A stretch of DNA of 36,000 nucleotides, taken from assembly GCA_009746045.1 (NCBI GenBank), contig RPFO01000016.1, positions 825,895 through 861,894 of the forward strand. The letters are read 5' to 3'. Position 1 is the first letter of the stretch. Each line of letters opens with the position of its first letter. Position numbers and translations under genes: made by a program. The stretch is from Mesostigma viride (taxonomy: Eukaryota > Streptophyta > Mesostigmatophyceae > Mesostigmatales > Mesostigmataceae). The notes under the pieces were generated by a model. The model had not been told where the DNA came from and made no database searches. It saw only the letters and a program-made list of their open reading frames with translations. Shown in pieces: positions 28,426 to 36,000 of this stretch.

Positions 28426-28445
28426 GTAGAAACCTCCGATACCAA
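28426..28445 (-). promoter_or_regulatory. Primer binding site
   Basis: Next to the 5' LTR the minus strand reads TTGGTATCGGAGGTTTC. TGGTATC and the GGTTTC that follows resemble the complement of initiator tRNA-Met (TGGTATCAGAGC type in plants) with differences, so tRNA-iMet priming is likely but not certain. Confidence 0.65.
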
Positions 28446-29148
28446 TGTAACGACTAAAAATGTTGTGTTTGCAACAGCCTCAGTATCAACATTAGCGTGA
28501 AAAGATCTTTATACCTGGGTTGGAGTCGCGACAGATAACTTCACGTCCAGAGAAGCAATGAAGATGGATCTTCAACAGTTAAGGGAATGAGTCCCCACCC
28601 TTGTTAGACACAACAGACAAGTTATATCCAAGTCGACTATCTGTTGAAGTTATAGTTGACTTTTGGCAAGGGTTGTTTGATTGATGAAACAAGGAAACCC
28701 TTGAATTACACCATAGCTTTAGCTCTCACGTACGCACACATGCACGGCCGCCCCAAACAGGATAAAAGTCATCGTGCACGCAGCATCCATCCAACCCTAA
28801 CCCGGAAGGACCAATCAAAAGTGAGGATCACTCAAGATAAGATCTTAGCCTCCGAATCCTCCACACAACACAAAGCCAGCACATACGAAATCTCAAGGAC
28901 CTGGAACCAAATCCACCAGGTACAACGGTACTGCAGAGAATCTTTGACTGACTAAACAACACCATGCAAAGTACCCTACGTGGATCAGGCCACGACCAAT
29001 GAGGGTAGAACAATAGATTCGACAGATCTCAACAGGCCCAATATCTATCAGACGTCGAAGCCTCCTAACTTCTCAAATAATTGTCCTAAAGAACTCATAA
29101 TAAGATTCAACAGTAGGAAAACTTTGGATGTAACATTTGGTTGTTACA
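28446..29148 (-). repeat. 5' LTR of the chromovirus
   Basis: 703 bp, starting TGTAACGACTAAAAATG and ending TTTGGTTGTTACA on the plus strand. It carries the element's promoter by position. Confidence 0.95.
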
Positions 29149-29153
29149 AGGGG

Positions 29154-29753
29154 GTTCTTCAACATTCTGACCAATCAGGCATGTTTTTTTTTGTGTTCTT
29201 GCAACACCACTTGCCTTTATTTAACACATCATCACATAATATTGCCGTTGCCGTCGCTGCATGCCTACAAATACAAGCATTGTACATCTGTTGTTATTAA
29301 TAATGTCTGTAAATAGCACAAAATAACAAAGTTGTATGCACAATCAGTGCACACCTGAAAAGGATAATAACACAAGTAGATATGCATGCACATTGACACT
29401 TGCAGTGGTATAGAGATCGCTGCCACCATTACTGTATGTTGAAGTTCAAAAACCATGCCATCACTGCATGGAATGGCTATACTAGGACTGAAATACTGCA
29501 CATGGTCAGTCGGCCAACTTGCCAAAAGTAATAAGACATTGTGCCAGAAACAGACATCTTGCCTACTCGTGGTAGGCCACCATGCAATATTGATCTACAT
29601 GAAGCAAGAATCCATACGGGCTGCCAACAATGTGGCTAGCGTGCAGGATAGCATGCATGCCAGCAACCCGACCCAGCTTCCCTAAACCATTAACACATAT
29701 GGTACGGTGGTCGGTGGCTGGCTAGCAGCAGCCTGCATGGCTAAATAAGGCAT
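29154..29753. other. hAT interior without coding signal
   Basis: AT-rich sequence between the chromovirus and the BED-like segment. Only short unrecognised ORFs are present. The rest of a transposase would be expected here but is missing. Confidence 0.4.
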
Positions 29754-30086
29754 TTATGTGCATCGCGAGTCACACCAAATACCCCGCAGCCTGCGACGTA
29801 ATGCCTCCGGCGGCCTCTTGCACTCGCTCACTCTTGCCTCCGGCCTTCGCATACGTAGCGCCCATGATATGGCGGGTGCTAGCCTTGCTCGGGTGGTAGA
29901 ACCCGAGAATTTTGCATCCAAAAGTGTGCACGTCACTGAGCTAGTAGTTACCTGTCGGCTGCCCTTTCTTGTTGAGAGTCTGTTCTTTCACGATGTGTGT
30001 CCAGACAGTCTCGAATACAGCCTTCATCTCGTCGGCCCCATTATCATCGTGTTCCATAGACCCACACCATCACCGTCGCTAGCCAT
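29754..30086 (-). pseudogene. Decayed N-terminal BED zinc finger of a hAT transposase
   Basis: On the minus strand a short reading frame from MASDGDGVG (30086) shifts into a segment reading VTCTLLDAKFSGSTTRAR and later VSECKRPPEALRRRL, ending in a stop at 29754. The order resembles the BED finger of plant hAT transposases (Cys pair, FSG.TR.R, His-rich part, Cys-Lys-x-Pro-Pro). The second Cys and the His are lost (CTLL instead of CTLC). BED fingers bind the transposon ends. No dimerisation or catalytic part follows, in agreement with the short hAT length. The match is by eye. Confidence 0.55.
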
Positions 30087-30334
30087 GGTGCCTGGTCCAT
30101 GTCAATTGTGCTACGATTAAATGTTAGGTGCCAGATGCGCGCCCTTGTTGGCAGACGACATAACTTCGTCACCTAATTTCCTCGTCCTTCGTCTCCTAGA
30201 CCCTAGTCCGACACGCAGCAATCTGCAGCAATGCACGTACAGTCGTACATGCACGGCCAGCTTGGCACCTGCATCTAGTTCCGGCTCCACGTGCCGTCCA
30301 AAATGATGCCAGAAGCTACTTCGAACGAGGTTCA

Positions 30335-30501
30335 TACGCAAAAAATACGCAAAAAATACGCAAAAAATACGCAATACGCAAAAAATACGCAAAAAATACG
30401 CAGTGCGTATTTTTTTTCCCATTTTCATACGGAAATCTTGCGTATGGCGTATAATACGCGCCATACGGCGTATTATTTATACGCCGTATGGCTGTTCACT
30501 G
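30335..30501. repeat. Subterminal repeats of the hAT right end
   Basis: An 11-bp unit ATACGCAAAAA repeats about six times at 30335-30405. ATACGCC/CATACGG words then lead to the terminal repeat. The left end (19540-19620) carries the same ATACGC/CATACGG words. Such clustered subterminal words are the usual transposase binding sites in hAT elements. Confidence 0.75.
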
Positions 30502-30509
30502 CCGGCCCC

Positions 30510-30969
30510 CAGCGGCTTGGTCAACCAGGGCGGCATATTTTGACCTGGCCTGGCCCCAAGGACATTCCCAGGAAGCTAGGTAAACCTGCCGTGAACTACA
30601 CCCAGATGTTGCTGGCCGCGACCTGGTGGTCCCAGCCCAGTTTGAACACCGCATCCACTCCCTCTCCCTTCTTTGGACTGCCACGCAGAACAAGAAGAAG
30701 ACAAGAATAAGCGGTGGCATTAAGATTGTCCAGGCTCACACGCCAGCCCGCCTGTGGGCAAGCCACCCGGCCCACCCCCCCGGCCCAAGAGGAAGGGGCG
30801 TTTTGCTGAGTAGTGTAGTCAGGATTTTCTAGACTCTAGATAGCTAGATAGAGCTCTTAGAGTTGGGTTAGTTCGATTACGCGGCTCCCTCCGGCATCTC
30901 CACCCACCCATTGATCAAGGAATATGCGCTACATGATCTCCCAACGGAGGCATGTTATAATTTAATTAA
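30510..30969 (+). mobile_element. LINE L0, third piece (ORF2 C-terminus, 3' UTR and tail)
   Basis: Directly after the hAT TSD the plus frame reads GQPGRHILTWPGPKDI, homologous to AQPGRHLLTWAGPSDV in L1. The final stretch RLWASHPAHPPGPRGRG resembles the end of the copy on its right. A ~200-bp 3' UTR follows, then TCTCCCAACGGAGG and an AT-rich tail at about 30950-30969. Confidence 0.75.
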
Positions 30970-31180
30970 AATTTTAATTTAATGACTCCGTACTTGGGAG
31001 CTAGATCATGCATGTAGCACGTATTCCCTGGCAGCCTGGATGGACGGAGGTGGGCGGAGCCGCGAGACCGAACGTACTAAGCTAACTAATCTAGCTAGTA
31101 GAAAATCCTAACTACTATACTCATGGCAAAGCGCCCCTTCCTCGATCCTGGGGGCGGGGGGGGCTTGCCCACAGGGGCTG
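30970..31180 (-). mobile_element. LINE L3 3' fragment, tail-to-tail with L0
   Basis: Its reverse complement aligns with the end of L0 over about 200 bp: LWASPPRPQDRGRGALP, AGGATTTTCTA, the GCGGCTCC word, GGAATACGTGCTACATG, GCTCCCAAGTACGGAG and the AT tail. The two tails meet in a palindrome, AATTAAAATTTTAATTT, near 30972, making a ~400-bp inverted repeat. Confidence 0.8.
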
Positions 31181-31884
31181 ATCATCGATCATGTATATAG
31201 ATATCGCGTCCCCTGCCACGTATATATGATCCCATAGCCAGCAAACCCATCGCCAAGCGCCTCTCCAGAGCCAAAGAAACCCTGCCACGACCACAAATGG
31301 AGCCATTACCTCCCAGGCGACAAACAGAGCATTTTCCTTCAATCTTGATGGCTGGCCCTGACGAAGGAAGAATGCGCCGACATCGATCATCCGGTTCTTA
31401 GCACAGGAACGCAAGCTCATGGGGCCCAACGGGCCCATTCCCGACGCCCACGTGGAGACGTTCATCGCCAGGCCAGACAAACGCCTCGCTATCCTGTGCA
31501 GCTTCTTCCAGCTACCTGTACGTCCACGACATCGTCGATCGCTAAGCTCCAAAACCCAGCCCGGCTTGCGCAGCCGGCAGCCAAGTCGGCTCCCTCGATC
31601 CCTCTGCAAGCTAGGATGATCTCCATGCAAGCAGTGCTGGAGGAGCACGTGACCTCAGTGGCCGGCGTTGGCCGAGAAGCTGACCTCGCTACACATGCAT
31701 ATGTGCACGTACGACGCTCAACACGGTGGAGGCCCGGGTCTCCAATGTGGAAACCAAGGTCGTCCACAAGCTCCAACCACAGTTCACAACGCTGCATGCA
31801 GTGACACCGCGGCGCAGGCATCTGAGACGCACGCTGCACTAATTGTCTCTCGCCTAAACCAGGTGGAGGGCATGCAAGTGCGGC
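31181..31884. other. Unassigned, possibly 5' part of LINE L4
   Basis: Short plus-strand ORFs (for example 31419-31619, starting MGPNGPIPDAHVETF) could be broken ORF1 sequence of the copy that follows, but I see no clear motif. The boundary with L3 is not visible. Confidence 0.35.
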
Positions 31885-33062
31885 GTGCTCATGAAGAAGC
31901 TTGAAGCCATCACCGCCCACACCGAGGCCATGGCCTCACAGGTCCCAAAGATAGCGGAGCAGACAGCAACCATCGCATCCCAGCCACCCCGGCTGGATGC
32001 TGGTGACCTCCCGCCCCTCTCCTATGCAGACCTGCTGCGGACAGCGACCGGCTCCACGGCCGGCCACCGACGCCATCGCTACGAAACTCCAGGAGCTTGA
32101 AGACCTTCGCCAGGCACAACAATGGGAGGCCACCGACTGCGCCCGCCGCGACTCCCGGGTGGTGCTACGTCGTTTCCCCCAGAAGCCAGGTGAGACGTCA
32201 ACCACCCTTGACGACGAACTCAAAGGACCAGCTCCTTACTTACCCTCATGGGCCTGGTAGGCCGGTGACTGATGTAGAACTGTGTGGGTGCCACCGCCTT
32301 CGATCCCCACTCACGCGGGACAAGGCGGACCCAACCCCAGCTTAATTCCTGCTTACCTTCCCCTCGATCCTGCTGGTGAGGACAAGCAGCGGTTCCTTTC
32401 TCGTCGCAAGAGGTTGCACGACCTCACCTGGACGTACGCTGGACCGGACGAGTCGACGACCTGACCCGGCCCACTCAGTCAGCAGCAGCAGTGACGCGAC
32501 CTGTGCCTGAATCGAATACCCCCGCCACAAGCAGGACCCCCAGAAAGCCGGCGCAAGGTGTACTGGAGGGGCGCGGGGACCTGATGATCTGAAACCACAA
32601 GATGTGGACGCCCCCTACGGGCTAGAATAGCTAATAGCCCTAGCTTGTACCCATCATGGTAGTCACTGCCGCCATGGCAGCCATGCCTAGAATGTTTGCC
32701 TAGAGCTCTGTGCCACCATACCTAGTCACGTGCACCGCTAACACACGGTATAATAGGTTACCAGCCATAGCCTTAAGTAGCTTAGTCGATCCTTGTACAG
32801 CCATGCATGCTACGTCCTGGCTATGCTCAGATTACTTGCCCACGCTCCTTGTTATGATATGCTCACATGGGTCTTATTGCACCCACAGACCTTGCCGGAC
32901 CGTTTACCGAGTCCGATTGCAGCTGTGGCATGCCTTTGGCATGAAGGAGAAAGGGGGTCTCCTCTGCCTTTAAATTCTACCTGTTGAGCACATACAGGCC
33001 TGATTAAAAGCACTTTGGTGCTCCGTGACTCCCCAACGGGAGCACGAGTTTAATTAATTATA
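31885..33062 (+). mobile_element. LINE L4, ORF1-only copy with complete 3' end
   Basis: Plus strand. 31885-32100 encodes a helical, coiled-coil-like stretch (KKLEAITAHTEAMASQVPKI). 32060-32220, in another frame, reads KLQELEDLRQAQQWE then DSRVVLRRFPQKPGE, like the start of an ORF1p RRM. 32383-32620 matches the ORF1p C-terminal code of L2 (SRRKRLHDLTWT, CAAGGTGTACTGGAGGGG). The 3' UTR (32620-33010) aligns with L2's. A TGCTCC...GGAGCA hairpin at 33019-33044 and a TTAATTAATTA tail follow. No RT or endonuclease code is present. Several frameshifts make it inactive. Its left end is uncertain. Confidence 0.65.
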
Positions 33063-33411
33063 TGATTATATAATTACTTCATTAATTAATTCATGCGGGA
33101 AACATGACGAGGCGCCCGCAAAAACACAAGTATAGTATCTCCGCACATCTGAACCCTGTGATGCCAGATCTCCTCTGCGGCCGTTCCGAGCTTGGCACTG
33201 GATTCGTTGTCCACATCGTCGCGTCGCTGCAGCAACACGATGTTTTCTGGCATACACGGGCTTTTGGTTCCCGCCGCACATTTGAAAGTGCTGTCCTCGA
33301 TCCGGATTTTTGCCTTTGCACCGTGTGCAGTTCAAGATTGGGCGTTTGGAATCATGGCATGGCTAGCTAACGCAATGACTGACTAGCTAGACCTTTTCAG
33401 CACTTGGTTTT
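33063..33411. other. Stretch with unrecognised ORFs
   Basis: Open frames on both strands (33104-33370 plus, 33066-33335 minus) overlap completely, and neither matches a known family by eye. I make no gene call. Confidence 0.4.
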
Positions 33412-33904
33412 GGCCGGGCCCACTTCAAATGTTCCGAAAAGTGTGACACTTTTGGTCGTTTTTTTGACTTTTTCGACGATCGTCACTCTGCAGAGTGATT
33501 CGTCGTGCGAAATTGTGCGAAATTGTGCGAAATTTGCTGAAATCGTGTGAAATTTGCTGAAATCGTGCGAATTTGTGCGAAATTTGCTGAAATTGTGCGA
33601 AATTTCATGTGAAAAATGTCGACGGTAAAAAATTTTGATGTGCACAACGTGTGTGAATTCATGCGAAATTTTGTCAAACGTCACTCCCCAAAACGACCCT
33701 TGGTTGAAATCCATGCGAAATTGTGCGAAATCATGCAAAATTGTGCGAAATCGTGCGAAATCGTGCGAAAATGTGTGAAAATTTTGCGAAAATCACGCGA
33801 AAATCACGCGAACTCGTGCGAAATTTTATTTTTTTTTTGCGAAAATAGCGAAAAAGTGTCACACACTTGGCTTGGACGGCGGAACATTTGAAGTGGGCCC
33901 GGCC
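33412..33904. mobile_element. Non-autonomous element with 25-bp perfect terminal inverted repeats
   Basis: The left end 33412-33436 (GGCCGGGCCCACTTCAAATG...) is the exact reverse complement of 33880-33904. Length is 493 bp, with no transposase. TTTT flanks both sides and may be a 4-bp TSD. A second imperfect inverted pair (AAAAGTGTGACACTT and GAAAAAGTGTCACAC) lies just inside. The interior is a dense 9-10-bp repeat (TGCGAAAT, GTGCGAAATTG and variants), tens of copies. The superfamily cannot be assigned. Confidence 0.8.
33500..33850. repeat. Degenerate 9-10-bp repeat inside the inverted-repeat element
   Basis: GTGCGAAAT(T/C) recurs at 9-20-bp intervals on both sides of a short unique middle (about 33615-33700), always in the same direction. 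Confidence 0.8.
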
Positions 33905-34003
33905 TTTTCCATTTGCGGGTATTTAATTCCTCGTAAATGGTGGGAGAGCGATCGCAGCAATGGTGCTCACCACGTTAGACACTCCCGGCCAGTAAGGCTC
34001 GAA

Positions 34004-34468
34004 ACACACGCCCTGATCAAGCAAGCTGTTTCCGGCCCCGGCCACCGTCTAGGTCATCTACTGGTCGCTCCACACGTAAGCCAGCCATAATTTCAATGCA
34101 CCAGGCTACACATTTCCATCACCATTCATCAAGGAGACAACCAGCGCAGGCCAGAAATCGGGAGAATCCGGACCATGGTAGCTCGAGCCTGCCGTTATCT
34201 TGTCCGCGTGTTCGAGTCGTTCAGGATGATGAAGATGAATGTTGATGGAAATGTGTATCCTTGTGCATTGAAATTATGGCTGGCTTACGTGTAGAGCGAC
34301 TAGATGACCTAGACGGTGGGGCCGGAAACAGCATGCTTGATCAGGGCGTGTGTTCATATTCATCATCCTGAATTCGAACGACTCGAACACGCGGACAAGA
34401 TAACGGCAGGCTCGACCTACCATGGTCCGGATTCTCCCGATTTCTGGCCTGCGCTGATTGCCTCCTTG
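34004..34468. repeat. Two interleaved inverted repeats (A-B-A'-B')
   Basis: Segment A (34004-34130) returns inverted at about 34234-34355 (A'), and segment B (34131-34236) returns inverted at about 34353-34468 (B'). Examples: AAGCCAGCCATAATTTCAAT versus ATTGAAATTATGGCTGGCTT, and GCGCAGGCCAGAAATCGGGA versus TCCCGATTTCTGGCCTGCGC. The order is A, B, A inverted, B inverted, not the simple mirror expected for one palindrome. The inner B word also occurs alone near 16045 and 34815. Confidence 0.85.
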
Positions 34469-34664
34469 ACACAAGTATATAGGTTCGATACGCACCCACA
34501 TTCTATTCCACCGCCCATTTCGTTGAGGTGTATGCTCATGTGATGCATTCTAGATGCATGTTACTAATTATGTGATTGTAACCAACCTAGCTCTTAGCTT
34601 ACTTCGAGCAATTAATTGTCTCATGTCGCAGATAAGGACGACACATGACTTTTTACTTTCATGT

Positions 34665-35301
34665 TACCGTAGTGGTCAAAATCACTTTGCGTCTAACTAC
34701 TTTGCGAACCCAAAACAAGACGTGAACTTTAAAGTTTGCGACCCAAAATGAAGGCAAAGTTTTAGGTTTGCGAGCCGGTCGACTTGTTTAGGGGTCGGTG
34801 GCTAATGTGTCTCACTTACTTGGCCTGCGCTGGTTGTCTCTTTCGGTTCACTGATAGCCTCATGGTATATTACTTCATTAAATACCGTAAGGATTTATTA
34901 TAACTCACGCGGTCATGCATGTTAGTCGGTGTGGAGTCTTGCAGCATTATCCCTAAGGATGACTAGCTGGACCTGTAGTTTACACCCTACGGCCTTGCAG
35001 GCCGGCAGTAGCCCAGAATGTATTGAAAGTCTGCCATCGTGCCTCACGAGTCATCACACCGTGCAGTCTGCACAAGCCTTTGAAGTTTGAAGAAGCCTTT
35101 CAAATGACAGGGCACGAAATTTGTGGCGCGACGCGTTCGCTAGCCAAGTTACGATACGTCTTGGCTCTAAAGGCCCGGCGCGGCGCGGGCGCGGCGCGTG
35201 AACTTTTGGACTTTGCCACCCAAAATGAAGCCCATTAATAGCAGTTTGCGAGGACGATTCGCAAAGTAGTTAGACGCAAAGTGATTTTGACCACTACGGT
35301 A
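34665..35301. mobile_element. Non-autonomous element with 44-bp perfect terminal inverted repeats
   Basis: 34665-34708 (TACCGTAGTGGTCAAAATCA...) is the exact reverse complement of 35258-35301. Length is 637 bp. Each outer end begins with TA, so a TA target duplication (Tc1/mariner-like) is possible, but no longer TSD is visible. Inside, GTGAACTTT...CCCAAAATGAAG occurs twice as a direct repeat, near each end. The ORF at 35023-35238 is unrecognised. Confidence 0.85.
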
Positions 35302-35402
35302 GTTGTGTGAATGCTCTCTAAATGTCTACAGCACTTAGGCTTTGCAAGGGCTTACAGGTATCGGATTCCATTGAGTGCTTCTAGTTTGCAAGGCATAGCG
35401 AT

Positions 35403-35450
35403 TGATTAATAAAATCACGCAGTCCCGGTGGGGAGTCGCGGAGCAATAAC
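35403..35450 (-). mobile_element. Short LINE 3' end
   Basis: A GATTGATTAATAAAAT tail is followed by GCAGTCCCGGTGGGGAGTCGCGG and AGCAATAACC, the same tail-hairpin order as L1 and L2 on the minus strand. Confidence 0.6.
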
Positions 35451-36000
35451 CCTTGACAGCCATGGGCGATCGACGTCACTGACGATCAATGTCACCATGT
35501 CAGCACTGCTAGTCTCAACATCACCATGTCACCTAATTGCCATATCAGCATATCACCTCCCGTGAAGCCTGGACGTTCTTTCAGGTTTCGTGTCACCTGC
35601 CTCAACGAGGTGATGCCGCCGCCCTGGTAACCATAACCTGGTGAGAAACCGGATAAAGACAGGTTGATAACCGGGTAACACTATCCTGGTGATGATTCTT
35701 CTCAGGTTGTGGACTTCATTCCAGCAGAATAGGCCCATTTTTCAATCCGGCAGACTCTTCTCATTCTTCAGGCCCACGTAACCGTCCCATTCTGCACTTC
35801 AGCAGAAGTTTCCCGCTCTTCAATCCAGCACTTGAAGATTTCTAATTAAACCCAGCACAACCTGGATTCCTTTTTTCTCAATCCAGCACAATCTTGCCAT
35901 TCTCCTTCACCATCTTCCGGGGCACCGCCAGCTTGGGCTTTGAGCTGCTCAAGTTCACGCCCTCCACCGCTCCTTTAGCGCTTGATCGAACCAGCGACGG
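35451..36000. other. Right edge, no gene assigned
   Basis: TCAATCCAGCA-type words recur at 35740-35890. The last ~115 bp is open on both strands. The minus strand reads PKLAVPRKMVKENGKIVLD and then a stop near 35880, which might be the end of an exon entering from outside the window. This is too little to call. Confidence 0.3.

Larger units (their letters stand above)
19657..29148 (-). mobile_element. Complete Ty3/gypsy chromovirus (LTR retrotransposon)
   Basis: A 9.5-kb minus-strand element with LTRs 19657-20360 (3') and 28446-29148 (5'), TG...CA ends and a 5-bp TSD AGGGG (19652-19656, 29149-29153). Domain order on the minus strand is gag with a CCHC knuckle, protease, reverse transcriptase, RNase H, integrase with HHCC, core and chromodomain, then an additional 3' ORF. 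RNase H before integrase identifies Ty3/gypsy; the chromodomain places it among chromoviruses. The only LTR difference I found is a 1-base indel (CACTTAGC versus CATTAGC), so the insertion is very recent. The coding region is nevertheless split by about nine frame changes. Confidence 0.95.
19527..30501 (-). mobile_element. hAT-type DNA transposon, interrupted by a Ty3 element
   Basis: The ends are CAGTGTACAGCCATACG at left and, inverted, CAGTGAACAGCCATACG at right: 16 of 17 bp match. They are flanked by an exact 8-bp duplication CCGGCCCC (19519-19526 and 30502-30509). An 8-bp TSD and CAGTG ends are typical of hAT elements. Removing the Ty3 element and one TSD leaves about 1.48 kb, too short for a full transposase, so it is an internally deleted copy. 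Subterminal ATACGC words are clustered near both ends. A decayed BED-finger-like segment lies at 29754-30086 on the minus strand. The insertion splits LINE L0. Confidence 0.85.

Noticed and set aside
33066-33370. Small Cys-containing protein on the minus strand or a protein on the plus strand
   Set aside because: Frames overlap fully, there is no homology by eye, and they sit between two mobile elements.
1-36000. tRNA, rRNA or snRNA genes
   Set aside because: No cloverleaf with A/B boxes or conserved rRNA/snRNA words was recognised on reading. A tRNAscan-SE and Infernal run would be decisive.

Overview
This window looks like a repeat-rich nuclear segment from a green eukaryote, most likely a streptophyte (charophyte) alga; Chara is my guess but not proven. 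The only confidently identified host gene is a spliced TFIIB gene (9009-15261, plus strand, 6 exons, 310 codons). Its protein reads most like land-plant TFIIB, and its introns are long and full of tandem repeats. No rRNA, tRNA or CRISPR array was seen.

Layout. 1-4.7 kb is a run of mini- and microsatellites: a 9-bp GGGAGGAAA array, an 11-bp array and an 84-bp array, with a few short LINE 3' ends between them. 5.2-5.7 kb holds two minus-strand exons of an unrecognised gene. 6.5-8.3 kb is a block of 180-bp duplications and G-run-rich repeats. 9.0-15.3 kb is TFIIB. 15.3-19.5 kb is a stack of LINE (non-LTR retrotransposon) copies inserted into each other. 19.5-30.5 kb is a hAT-type DNA transposon interrupted by a complete, very young Ty3/gypsy chromovirus. 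30.5-36 kb has more LINE pieces, including an ORF1-only copy, two elements with perfect terminal inverted repeats, and an interleaved inverted-repeat structure.

The transposon region can be read as nested layers because the target-site duplications (TSDs) survive. A plus-strand LINE (L0; pieces near 16.2-16.6, 19.46-19.53 and 30.51-30.97 kb) was cut by a minus-strand LINE (L1, TSD AGGCAGCGTAT). L1 was itself cut by an ORF1-type LINE (L2, TSD ATGCCCTGGTA). L0 was also cut by the hAT element (TSD CCGGCCCC). The hAT was cut by the Ty3 element (TSD AGGGG), and the Ty3 element carries a 58-bp LINE tail (TSD ATGGACACCAGATC).

The most unusual host-gene feature is inside TFIIB. Several introns contain degenerate copies of the neighbouring exon-intron junction: decoy starts of exons 3 and 6, each ending in an in-frame stop, about seven further copies of the exon-4 donor junction, and two of the exon-5 donor junction. 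Exon 2 is a 25-nt microexon placed directly after a CA repeat. This suggests introns that grew by tandem duplication of splice junctions.
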